From assembly GCA_036563895.1 (NCBI GenBank), contig DATCLN010000043.1, forward strand, positions 1-27,173: a stretch of 27,173 nucleotides of DNA, given 5' to 3'. The position numbers were made by a program, and so were the translations under genes. Numbering within the stretch: the first letter of the stretch is position 1; each line of letters starts with the position of its first letter. Below, piece by piece: positions 7,360 to 14,425 of the stretch. The notes beneath the pieces are model-generated. The model ran no database searches. It worked only from the letters and a program-made list of their open reading frames with translations, and was not told where the DNA came from. Source of the stretch: ZCTH02-B3 sp036563895 (lineage in GTDB: Bacteria; Bacillota; Bacilli; Paenibacillales; Paenibacillaceae).

Positions 7360-8550
7360 TTATCCGGTCTGCCGTCCGACGAGGGATTCCGCCGCCCGCG
7401 CGAACCGCTCCAGCGCTTCCCTCAGCGTGGCCCGCGGACAGGCGAGATTGATGCGCACGAAACCTTCCCCTTCGCTGCCGAAAACGGATCCTTCGCTGAA
7501 CGCCACCTTCGCTCCCCGGTACATCAGGTCCTTGATCCCCTGTGCATCCAGTCCGAGGGCGCGGCAATCCACCCACAGCAGATACGTCCCTTCGGGCCGC
7601 ATCGGCTTCAGTTCGGGCAACCGCTCCGCAAAAAAGGCCAAGGCGTACTCCACGTTGCCCCATACGTAATCCAGCATCGCATCCAGCCATTCGGCCCCGT
7701 GCCCGTACGCGGCTTTCACCGCCGTCGGCGCGAAGAACGACGCCATGTGCAGGGACAACGCCTTCATCCGCGCGACGAACCGGCGCCTGCGCTCCGGATC
7801 GGGAATGACGGCGAAGGAAGCCGGAATCCCGGGAAGATTGAACGTCTTCGTCGGCGCAAGACACGTGATCGAGTTGCGGGCGAACGCTTCGGACAGGGAA
7901 GCGAACGGCACATGGCGATGGCCGCGGAACACCAGGTCGCAGTGGATTTCGTCGGAGGCGACGAACACCCCGTATTTCAGGGCAAGCTCGCCAAGCCGGA
8001 CCAGTTCCTCCCGCGACCACACCCGGCCGCCCGGATTGTGCGGGCTGCAAAGCAGCAGCATGCGGGCGCCGTCCCGCATCAGCCCTTCGAGCTGATCCCA
8101 GTCGGTCTCGTACCGCCCGTCCCGGATGACGAGGGGATTTTTCGCCACTTCGCGGCTGTTCATCCGGATCACGTCGTAAAACGGATAATACACCGGCGAC
8201 TGCAGGATGACCCGGTCCCCCGGCTCGGTGAACAGCTCCACCGCCAGGCTGAGCGCCGTCACCACCCCCGGGGTGTCCACCAGCCACTCCCTGGGAATGT
8301 CCCAGCCGTGCCGCCTCCGGAACCAGTCGAGGACGGCATCGGTGTAAGCCTCATCCCGGATGGTGTACCCGTAGATGCCTTCTTCCGCGCGGCGCCGGAT
8401 CGCCTCCACGACTGCGGGCGGACTCGGAAAGTCCATGTCGGCCACCCAGAGGGGCAGCACGTCGCTTGCTCCGAACAGCTTTTCCGACTGGTCCCACTTG
8501 TAGGACAGCGTGCCGCGCCGGTCCACCGGGCGGTCGAAATCGAACGCCAT
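7360..8550 (-). CDS. patB: PatB/MalY-type PLP-dependent C-S lyase (aminotransferase class I/II fold)
   Basis: A 396-residue PLP enzyme. PatB/MalY members cleave cystathionine, cysteine or S-alkyl-cysteine conjugates to a thiol, pyruvate and ammonia. The N-terminal signature WVADMDFPSPPAV (35-47), YGYTIRD (60-66), CSPHNPGGRVW (168-178), ASDEIHCDLVF (198-208) and the PLP lysine Lys235 in APTKTFNLPG are all present, with EGTYLLWVD and GFVRINLACPR near the C-terminus. The ATG at 8550 matches the usual N-terminus, but its GAGG site is close; the ATG at 8565 is an alternative. It is the first gene of a likely operon with an MFS transporter, a nitroreductase and a GltS-like protein. This would suit thiol or conjugate metabolism, which is an inference. 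Confidence 0.87.
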   Translation of the reverse strand: MAFDFDRPVDRRGTLSYKWDQSEKLFGASDVLPLWVADMDFPSPPAVVEAIRRRAEEGIYGYTIRDEAYTDAVLDWFRRRHGWDIPREWLVDTPGVVTALSLAVELFTEPGDRVILQSPVYYPFYDVIRMNSREVAKNPLVIRDGRYETDWDQLEGLMRDGARMLLLCSPHNPGGRVWSREELVRLGELALKYGVFVASDEIHCDLVFRGHRHVPFASLSEAFARNSITCLAPTKTFNLPGIPASFAVIPDPERRRRFVARMKALSLHMASFFAPTAVKAAYGHGAEWLDAMLDYVWGNVEYALAFFAERLPELKPMRPEGTYLLWVDCRALGLDAQGIKDLMYRGAKVAFSEGSVFGSEGEGFVRINLACPRATLREALERFARAAESLVGRQTG

Positions 8551-8584
8551 TCGCCTCACATCCATCCGTTTCGTTCGATGCACT

Positions 8585-8614
8585 ATTTTAGCATAGATTG
8601 CCGCGCGCAAACAA
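8585..8614 (-). promoter_or_regulatory. Promoter of the patB operon
   Basis: On the minus strand, TTGTTT (8609-8614) is followed after 18 bases by TAAAAT (8585-8590), with TG one base before the -10 (extended -10). It lies about 35 bases upstream of the patB start and directly after the terminator of the GH18 gene. Confidence 0.5.
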
Positions 8615-8664
8615 AAAAAGAAAAGCCGCTCCGGAATGCGGCGGTCCGCTTCCGGAAACGGCTT
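8611..8664 (-). terminator. Strong Rho-independent terminator of the GH18 gene
   Basis: On the minus strand, AAGCCG..TCCGGAA.GCGG pairs with CCGC.TTCCGGA.CGGCTT (8623-8664), giving about 17 base pairs with small bulges and a short loop. TTTTCTTTTTTT follows. Its T-tract runs into the -35 of the patB promoter. Confidence 0.8.
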
Positions 8665-8705
8665 GGCGGCCTTGGCGGCCCGGTCCGTCCCGGCGAAGGT
8701 CTCCT

Positions 8706-9839
8706 CTACCTCGCCCAGGCCTTGCGGATGTAAAAGTTGCGGCGAAGCAGCGTCCAGTTTTGCGGGAACGGTTCCCCGAGCACCCAATAGGCGACGCCGC
8801 GCAGGCGGTATTCGTTGACCAGGTCGTATTTGGCCTGCATGCTCGCTTCATTTTCGAACCACACGACATGCTTCTTGCCGGCGTCGTCGGTGTAATGGAA
8901 ATACGGGGCCTGGGCGGTGTCGTCGTATGCCACCTGCACCCCCCTGGCGGCGGCCAGCTCGGCGGCTTTCTGGGGAGCGAGCCGTTTCGCCCAGGGACCT
9001 CCCTTCCGGTACGGGAGCGTCCAGTCGTACCCGTACAGGGGCGCTCCCATGACGATCTTCTCGCGCGGGATGGCGGTGACGGCGTAATCGAGCACCTCGC
9101 GGATCTGCGGGATGGGCGACACCGCCATGGGCGGTCCGCCGGACCATCCCCATTCGTAGGTCATCAGGATGACGAAATCGGCGAGCTCCCCGTGCCTTTT
9201 GTAATCGTGGGCGCCGTGCCACGCGCCGGCGCGGGTGTCTTCGTTCTTCGGCGCAAGCGCCGTCGTGACCGGATAACCCGCTTTCCGCACCGCCGGGATG
9301 ATCGTCTCCAGGAATCCGTTGTACAGCTCCCGGTCCTCCGGACGGATGTGCTCGAAATCGATGTTCAGGGCCTGGTAGCCCTTCGCCTTCATCGTGTCCA
9401 GGACGTTGCGGATGAGCCTGCGGGAGGCGTCCCTGTCGGTGAAAACGGAATGGGCGACGTCGGGCGAGAAGTTGCCTTCCGCAAAATTGGTCAGCACCAT
9501 CATGGGGACCGACCCCGAGCGTTCGATCGCCCGGATCGCCGCCCCGTCGTCGACCCCTTCAAGGCTGCCGTCCGCACGGGCCCGGTAGCTGAACACCGCC
9601 ACATAGGACAAATGGTCGCCGACCCGGTTCACTTCTTCCGCCGCTTTTTCGGACACGACGGGTTCGAGGAAGCCGACGGTGGTGATCGACCGCTTGCGCT
9701 GCGGAACCTGCAGGGCCTTCGGCCGCGAAAGGTTTTGCGCCTGCGGGCCGCCTTCGTCCCCGCCCTGGTTCGCACCTCCGCCGCCGCACCCGGAAAGGAC
9801 GAGGAAAACCGCCATCAGGCAAAGCACCGTTTTTTTCAT
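8706..9839 (-). CDS. Glycoside hydrolase family 18 lipoprotein, YaaH-like
   Basis: A 377-residue secreted lipoprotein. The signal peptide ends in the lipobox LSGC (Cys18) and is followed by a Gly-rich spacer. The GH18 barrel begins near residue 52 (SITTVGFLEP). The catalytic strand reads ALNIDFEHI with Glu163 as the general acid, as in spore-cortex and germination enzymes of the YaaH/SleL/YdhD type that cut N-acetylglucosaminyl bonds in peptidoglycan. Further barrel motifs are VILMTYEWGW, IVMGAPLYGYDW and GVAYWVLGE. Unlike YaaH and SleL it carries no LysM repeats; membrane anchoring by the lipid replaces them. The ATG at 9839 is chosen for the signal peptide. Its AAGGAG site is about 14 bases away and is part of a tandem duplication (9837-9882). 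Confidence 0.86.
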   Translation of the reverse strand: MKKTVLCLMAVFLVLSGCGGGGANQGGDEGGPQAQNLSRPKALQVPQRKRSITTVGFLEPVVSEKAAEEVNRVGDHLSYVAVFSYRARADGSLEGVDDGAAIRAIERSGSVPMMVLTNFAEGNFSPDVAHSVFTDRDASRRLIRNVLDTMKAKGYQALNIDFEHIRPEDRELYNGFLETIIPAVRKAGYPVTTALAPKNEDTRAGAWHGAHDYKRHGELADFVILMTYEWGWSGGPPMAVSPIPQIREVLDYAVTAIPREKIVMGAPLYGYDWTLPYRKGGPWAKRLAPQKAAELAAARGVQVAYDDTAQAPYFHYTDDAGKKHVVWFENEASMQAKYDLVNEYRLRGVAYWVLGEPFPQNWTLLRRNFYIRKAWAR

Positions 9840-9882
9840 GGCGCAACCACCAGCTCCTTCATGTCGCAACCGTGAGCTCCTT
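9837..9882 (-). repeat. Tandem 23-bp repeat carrying two RBS-ATG modules
   Basis: Units 9837-9859 and 9860-9882 match at 19 of 23 positions. On the minus strand each contains AAGGAGCT, a GGTTGCG core and a terminal ATG. Only the ATG at 9839 is in frame with the lipoprotein; the ATG at 9862 is out of frame. Confidence 0.7.
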
Positions 9883-9979
9883 CCCTCGGGTTGGGTTGAA
9901 GGTTATTTTTCGACAGAGGCGCCGGATTATGCGCGCCCGTTTCCGGCTGCGGACGGGTCGTGCGTCAGCTTGTCCGTTT

Positions 9980-10333
9980 TCAGGCCAGCTTGTCCACCCT
10001 GCCGGTGCGCAGCAACCAGCGATGGACGTAAAATTCGGCGGCCGCAATCAGCAGGGACGCCAGCAGGGCCCCGGTGAAGGTCATTTCCGCCCCGGCGAAC
10101 ATGTTGGAGAAGAAATACACGACGGGCAGGGCGACGACGAAATCCGCGAACGTGGCAAACCAGAGATTTCCTTCCCGAAGCAAAAGGTACTCCATCAGCA
10201 TGCCCGCGACGGCGAGGATGAGACCGACGGTGACGGGCATGAACCACGCGTCGTACCGCACGCCGGGCAGCACCCAGGCGGTGAGCGCCAGGATGGCGGG
10301 AAGGACAAACGCCTTGACCCAGAAGCTGGACAT
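9980..10333 (-). CDS. yndM: YndM/DUF2512 family membrane protein
   Basis: A 117-residue protein with four hydrophobic segments (about residues 5-23, 30-50, 58-80 and 85-105), matching the four-helix DUF2512 family, of which B. subtilis YndM is a member. Family function is unknown. The order of short polar loops (LPGVRYDAW; LLLREGNLWFATFADF) resembles the family as I remember it. GGAGG lies 6 bases before the ATG at 10333. The GH18 lipoprotein gene follows after about 140 bases on the same strand, so the two may be transcribed together, although the gap could hold a separate promoter. Confidence 0.82.
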   Translation of the reverse strand: MSSFWVKAFVLPAILALTAWVLPGVRYDAWFMPVTVGLILAVAGMLMEYLLLREGNLWFATFADFVVALPVVYFFSNMFAGAEMTFTGALLASLLIAAAEFYVHRWLLRTGRVDKLA

Positions 10334-10675
10334 CGCATTCCTCCCGGTTGGATTACTTTTCCATCCTTAGCGTTTCCCGCACGGGGGTTTTTATGCGGCC
10401 GGGGCGGTCTTCGGCGCGGGAAAGGCCTCCGGGCGGCTGGCGCAGCCCTGTTCGAAGAAGGGTGACGCGCACCGGACGACCCGCGGGACGACCCGCGCCG
10501 ATCGCCCCGCGGCCGCCGGAAACATGCGGGCGCCCCCATCGTGGACATCCAGGGGCTTTGTGTGGTAATATGGGCCAGGCTTTTCATATAATTGGAGTAA
10601 TGCGGAGAGGCTCGTCCGCTCACGATTCCGCCCGTCCCGGACGGGTGCGGGGACGCGTTCAAAGGGGAAACGTTC
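10334..10675. other. Gene-poor divergent region between yndM and uppP
   Basis: About 340 GC-rich bases separate the divergent yndM and uppP genes. The right end carries uppP promoter candidates and an AAAGGGGAAA ribosome-binding site. The left end holds the GGAGG site of yndM. A short direct repeat of GGACGACCCGCG lies near 10475-10500. I see no credible gene, RNA motif or riboswitch in it. Confidence 0.5.
10542..10592 (+). promoter_or_regulatory. Candidate uppP promoter region
   Basis: TGGACA (10542-10547) and TAATAT (10566-10571) are 18 bases apart. A perfect TATAAT follows at 10587-10592 but lacks a well-placed -35. Either could start the uppP transcript, leaving a leader of roughly 80-100 bases. 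Confidence 0.4.
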
Positions 10676-11638
10676 ATGGATCTGCCCGCAATCATCAAGG
10701 CGATTTTGCTCGGACTGGTGGAAGGCCTGACCGAATACCTGCCCGTTTCGTCCACGGGGCACCTGATCCTGGTGGACGACATGTGGCTCAAGTCCGACGA
10801 GTTTCTGGGCAAATATCCCGCCAACACGTTCAAGGTGGTCATCCAGCTCGGTTCGGTGCTGGCGGGAATTTTCGTGTTCCGCGACCGTTTTCTGGAGCTG
10901 CTCGGTCTTAGGGCGGGGCGGCGCGGAAGTTCCGGCGGCGCATCGTCCGGCGCGGCCGGCCCGTCCGGCATCCCGGGCCCGTCGGTCACGTCCGGCCCGT
11001 CTGGCACGTCCGGCCCGTCCGGTTCCTCCGTCACGACCGGCGCGGCCGGCGCGGAACCTGCCCCCCGGGAAGGCGGGCGGCTCCGGCTGTCCGTCGTCCT
11101 CGCGGGGCTGGCTCCCGCGGGGGTGCTTGGCATTTTGTTCGACGACTACATCGACGAGCATCTGTTTTCGTCCGCCACGGTGGTGTTCGGCCTGGTGACC
11201 GGGGCGGCACTCATGATTCTGGCCGACTGGTTCCGCCCCCGCCAGCCGACGGTCACGTCCGTCGACCAGATCACCCTTCGCCAGGCGCTCATCGTGGGCG
11301 CTTTCCAGTGCCTGTCGCTGTGGCCCGGCTTTTCCCGGTCGGGCTCCACCATCTCCGGCGGCGTCCTGCTCGGCATGTCGCACCGCGCCGCCGCCGATTT
11401 CACCTTCATCATGGCCGTGCCGATCATGGCCGGGGCGAGCGCGGTTTCCCTGGTGAAAAATCTGCCCTATTTCACGCCGGACGCCCTTCCCTTTTTCATC
11501 GCCGGATTCATCAGCGCCTTCGTGTTCGCCCTGCTCACCATCCGCGCGTTCCTCAGGCTGGTGAACCGGGTGAAGCTCGTTCCGTTCGCCGTGTACCGGA
11601 TCGCGCTGGCCCTCGTCATCTATTTCGTATACCTATAA
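10676..11638 (+). CDS. uppP: Undecaprenyl-diphosphatase UppP/BacA with a low-complexity insertion
   Basis: An integral membrane enzyme that dephosphorylates undecaprenyl diphosphate to recycle the lipid carrier for cell-wall synthesis; overexpression in other species gives bacitracin resistance. The first catalytic motif EGLTEYLPVSSTGHLIL is at residues 16-32 (Glu17, Glu21, Ser27, His30) and the second, PGFSRSGST, at 218-226 (Arg222). Both are intact, so the enzyme should be active. At 320 residues it is about 50 longer than usual. The extra length is a Gly/Pro/Ser/Thr-rich stretch at about 81-134 in the loop between two membrane helices; in E. coli this loop is about ten residues. AAAGGGG at 10661-10667 precedes the ATG. 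The gene converges on a dehydrogenase gene with only 4 bases between stops. Confidence 0.92.
   Translation: MDLPAIIKAILLGLVEGLTEYLPVSSTGHLILVDDMWLKSDEFLGKYPANTFKVVIQLGSVLAGIFVFRDRFLELLGLRAGRRGSSGGASSGAAGPSGIPGPSVTSGPSGTSGPSGSSVTTGAAGAEPAPREGGRLRLSVVLAGLAPAGVLGILFDDYIDEHLFSSATVVFGLVTGAALMILADWFRPRQPTVTSVDQITLRQALIVGAFQCLSLWPGFSRSGSTISGGVLLGMSHRAAADFTFIMAVPIMAGASAVSLVKNLPYFTPDALPFFIAGFISAFVFALLTIRAFLRLVNRVKLVPFAVYRIALALVIYFVYL
10916..11077 (+). repeat. In-frame GC-rich repeat tract inside uppP
   Basis: This tract encodes the extra loop of UppP. Its centre repeats degenerate units around TCCGGCCCGTC, translating as GPSG, SGPSG and TSGPSG. The repeats keep the reading frame. The pattern is consistent with expansion by slippage in GC-rich DNA. 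Confidence 0.75.
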
Positions 11639-11642
11639 ACGC

Positions 11643-12527
11643 TTATTCGTACAGCTTGTACAAGGCATGGTTGCCGCTGTTTTCCTCGCCCCGCTCCACC
11701 AGCCGGCCGTAAAGCGACCTGGCCAGCTTCAGACCGTGGGCGTCCAGCCCCATCGCTTCCGCTTCCCGCAGCGCGATGTCCATGTCCTTGACAAAATGCT
11801 TGATGTAAAAGCCCGGCCGGAAATCGCCGCGGAGGATCCGCGGGCCGTAATTGCTCAGGGACCAGCTGCCGGCCGCGCCGGTTTCGATGCTTTGGAGGAC
11901 TTTTTCGGGATCGAGCCCGGCCTTCCGGGCGTAGGCGATCGCCTCGCACACGCCGATGATGTTGGACGCGATGGCGATCTGATTGCACATTTTCGCATGC
12001 TGTCCCGCACCGGCACCTCCCTGGTGGACGATATTGGTCCCCATGACGCGCAAAAGGGGCAGGACCGCCTCGAAATCTTCCCGTTCTCCGCCGACCATGA
12101 TGGAAAGCTTCGCTTCCCTCGCCCCCACGTCTCCTCCCGTCACGGGCGCGTCCAGCGCGCGCAGGTTCCGCCGCTTCGCTTCTTCATGGATGCGCATCGC
12201 CAGGCCGGGGCTGGACGTCGTCATGTCGATCAGAAAAGTTCCGGGGCGCGCGTTTTCGAGAAGGCCGCCGGGGCCGAAATATACCTCTTCCACGTCGCGG
12301 GGATAACCCACCATGGTGATGACCGCATCCGCGCGCCGCGCGACCTCGGCCGCGGAATCGCACCATTCGGCACCCTGCTGGAGAAGCTTGTCCGCCTTGG
12401 CTTTCGTCCGGTTGTAAACGCACAGCCGGTAACCGGCCCTGAGCAGGTGTCCCGCCATGGACCCGCCCATGACCCCCAGTCCAATGAAACCGACCGTCGT
12501 GCCGTTTGGTGACAAATCCTTCCGCAT
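11643..12527 (-). CDS. NAD(P)-dependent beta-hydroxyacid dehydrogenase (3-hydroxyisobutyrate dehydrogenase family)
   Basis: A 294-residue cytosolic oxidoreductase. The Rossmann motif FIGLGVMGGSMAGHL is at residues 14-28. The substrate-binding signature DAPVTGGDVGAREAKLSIM is at 126-144. The catalytic lysine is Lys179 in GAGQHAKMCNQI. The C-terminal all-helical domain with KDMDIALREAEAMGL is also typical. The family oxidises short beta-hydroxyacids such as 3-hydroxyisobutyrate or tartronate semialdehyde (reverse direction), and also includes succinic semialdehyde reductases; sequence alone does not separate these. The ATG at 12527 is preceded by AAAGGAG. A TATAAT on the minus strand at 12568-12573 may be its -10. 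It follows the M14 peptidase gene by about 65 bases. Confidence 0.88.
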   Translation of the reverse strand: MRKDLSPNGTTVGFIGLGVMGGSMAGHLLRAGYRLCVYNRTKAKADKLLQQGAEWCDSAAEVARRADAVITMVGYPRDVEEVYFGPGGLLENARPGTFLIDMTTSSPGLAMRIHEEAKRRNLRALDAPVTGGDVGAREAKLSIMVGGEREDFEAVLPLLRVMGTNIVHQGGAGAGQHAKMCNQIAIASNIIGVCEAIAYARKAGLDPEKVLQSIETGAAGSWSLSNYGPRILRGDFRPGFYIKHFVKDMDIALREAEAMGLDAHGLKLARSLYGRLVERGEENSGNHALYKLYE

Positions 12528-12592
12528 GGGTTTCTCTCTCCTTTGTTTTTTGATGTTCACCCCCTCCATTATAATCCGCGGACGGATTCGCT

Positions 12593-13786
12593 TCACATGT
12601 ACAGATTGGCCAGCAGGATGCCCAGGGTTTCCTGGTAGATTTCCTCGAACTGCGAAAGGGGCAGCGGGTTGACGCCGCGGCCGGCTTCCACCGTAAATCC
12701 GGGACGACGCCAGTCCTGGATGAACCAGTCCTTGTAGCCGGCGTAGCTTTCCACGTACCGCACCGGCGTGTAGCCGCTCACCCGGGCGAATTCGGCGACA
12801 ATGCGCTCCGATTCCGGCGGTTCCAGTCCCTGGAAGCCCCAGTAGATGACCTCCCCCTGCGTGTGGAACGCAATGACCCTCGCGAAGTCGCTCCCGCGGG
12901 TGAGATTGGCCATGGCAATGGCTTCCGGTTCGGTGAGCGGCGCGGTGCCCGGGTAATCCCGGGGGGCGGGCGCCTTCTGCGGCGAGCGCGCCACCTCCCG
13001 GTCCCACATCGCCGGGAATTGGTCGTTCAGGTCGACGCCCCGGATGTTGGCCTTCCATCCCGAAAAATCAAGGCTGCCCCCGTTGATCTCCCGCACCCGG
13101 TCGCGGTAAGGCTGCTGTGCGGGCGGCCCGTTGATCACCAGGTCGACGCCGTCCGGGTTCACCATCGGCACCGCCGACAGCGTCGCGATCTGGTAGAACG
13201 GCGCCATGACAAGGCCGCGGATGCTGCCGCCGAGGGTGAGGGCGAGGGCGTATTCGTTCAAAAAGCGCACCAGCACCGGCGTGGTGATCCACTCGTTGGC
13301 GTGAAAGGCGCCGTTGACGTGCACCCGCTTGTTCCCCGTGCCGATGCGCAGTTCCGTGATTTCTTTTCCAAGGACGGAATTGCCGATGGAGCGCCGGCGG
13401 ATGAACGGATACAGGGCGGTCAGGCGGTTCAGGTCGGCCGCCAGCGCGTTGGAATCGTAAAGGCGCTGCGGCTGCACGACCAGCCAGGTGACGAGCACCG
13501 GAACGCGGACGATTTGCCCGATCTGCAGGTTGTACGGGTTGACGCCCGGATTGACCAGCAGCAGCGCCTCCAGCGGAACGCCCCGCGCCGCGGCGATTCG
13601 CCACAGGCTGTCCCCCGGCGCCACCCGGTGTTCCGCGATTTCATAGCCGGGAATGTCCACGGAAGCGCCGGGCACGAGCCGGGCCGGGTCCACTCCGGGG
13701 TTGGAATCGAGAATGAGGTTGAGCGGCACCCGAAACAGCTGGCTGTACCGCCAGAAAGTGTCGCCGGCGCGGACGGTGATCTTCAT
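12593..13786 (-). CDS. LysM and M14 metallopeptidase (gamma-D-glutamyl-diamino acid endopeptidase type)
   Basis: A 397-residue peptidoglycan peptidase. Two LysM repeats (about residues 2-46 and 52-95, each with an RAGDTFWRY or APGDSLWRI start and an SNPGVDP or VNPGVNP centre) bind glycan chains. The M14 zinc-carboxypeptidase domain follows from about residue 105. Zinc ligands are His162 and Glu165 in FHANEW and His308 in AFHTQGE; the catalytic glutamate is Glu367 in FTVEAGRG. This architecture is that of the spore-former endopeptidases that cut gamma-D-Glu-(L)-meso-diaminopimelate bonds. No signal peptide is present, as expected for an enzyme acting in the mother cell or inside the spore. GGAGG lies 7 bases before the ATG at 13786. 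Confidence 0.9.
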   Translation of the reverse strand: MKITVRAGDTFWRYSQLFRVPLNLILDSNPGVDPARLVPGASVDIPGYEIAEHRVAPGDSLWRIAAARGVPLEALLLVNPGVNPYNLQIGQIVRVPVLVTWLVVQPQRLYDSNALAADLNRLTALYPFIRRRSIGNSVLGKEITELRIGTGNKRVHVNGAFHANEWITTPVLVRFLNEYALALTLGGSIRGLVMAPFYQIATLSAVPMVNPDGVDLVINGPPAQQPYRDRVREINGGSLDFSGWKANIRGVDLNDQFPAMWDREVARSPQKAPAPRDYPGTAPLTEPEAIAMANLTRGSDFARVIAFHTQGEVIYWGFQGLEPPESERIVAEFARVSGYTPVRYVESYAGYKDWFIQDWRRPGFTVEAGRGVNPLPLSQFEEIYQETLGILLANLYM

Positions 13787-14425
13787 GCGGCTGCCTCCCC
13801 CATGGCGTCCAAAGCGGTTGCTGGGCGGGAGGCTTCCGCGGCGGCAATTTTTCCTCCATGGAAACCGCCCTCTGCCGGGCGCGTCGCCGGACCTTTCTTC
13901 TTCCGTACGCGGAACCGGACGCGGCCGCTTCCGGATGCGGCGCCGGAAGCCTCCGCTTCCGCAGGCTGCGCCGGCCATTTCCCGTTGCCGGGGCGCCGTT
14001 CGTCCCATGCCGCCGGAAGCGGTGCCGCCTTTTTCCCGTGGCCGGAAGCCTCCCGTATGCTATTCTATGGGCGTGCGCATGCGGTCATGACGCGAACCCT
14101 TTCGCGCGGGGCTGGGCGGAGCTTGCGAATAGGAACTCGCCCCCACGCGGAGCTCAAAATCGAATGTCATTTCGCAGCGAAGTATGCGGACATATAGTCC
14201 ATAAGAGGCGACCGAAAGCGTTTCGCAAAAATTTGGCGGACATGTAGTCCATAAGCAGGTGCTTTGCCTAGCTGAAATCGCTTTCCCAAAAGGTCGAACG
14301 GGTTGAACGTACCGGATGTCCGCCATGAATTGCAAACGTGCCTTTTTTTTGACGGACTGGATGTCCGTTGCAAACTGCAAGGGTTTGGGGCGCGGCATGG
14401 AGATGATCGAGCGTCCGGCTGCCGG
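13787..14425. other. 640-base gene-poor region with short repeats
   Basis: The left part (13787-14150) is very GC-rich, with scattered copies of CCGGAAGC and GCCGGAAGCCTCC. Open frames there look like compositional artefacts. The right part (14150-14400) is less GC-rich and carries the repeat cluster described separately. I see no convincing gene, tRNA or terminator. This stretch marks the change from the GC-rich core genes to the catabolic locus. Confidence 0.55.
14186..14370. repeat. Cluster of short GGACAT/GTCC repeats
   Basis: GCGGACATATAGTCCATAAG (14186-14205) recurs with one change at 14236-14255, exactly 50 bases later. Both are preceded by TTTCGCA at similar distances. A second pair, containing GGATGTCCG followed by TTGCAAAC-like sequence, starts at 14314 and 14359, 45 bases apart. 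Units contain small dyads such as GGAC-N5-GTCC. They resemble dispersed intergenic repeats rather than a CRISPR array. Confidence 0.65.

Noticed and set aside
10391..11383. A 330-codon minus-strand open frame over the start of uppP
   Set aside because: It is antisense to UppP, whose catalytic motifs are intact. The Arg/Gly-repeat translation comes from the uppP repeat tract.
13858..14247. Plus-strand open frames of about 130-145 codons in the gap after the M14 gene
   Set aside because: They have no ribosome-binding site, their composition is Arg/Pro/Ala-rich, and they run through the repeat cluster. They look like chance frames.
14186..14370. CRISPR array
   Set aside because: Only two copies of each of two different motifs are present, the copies are not identical, and no cas gene is near.
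14345..14370. Terminator after the EamA gene (T-run next to the CGGAC/GTCCG hairpin)
   Set aside because: The T-run precedes the hairpin on the plus strand. On the minus strand, where the gene is read, the hairpin is followed by A residues. The orientation is wrong for termination of either neighbour.
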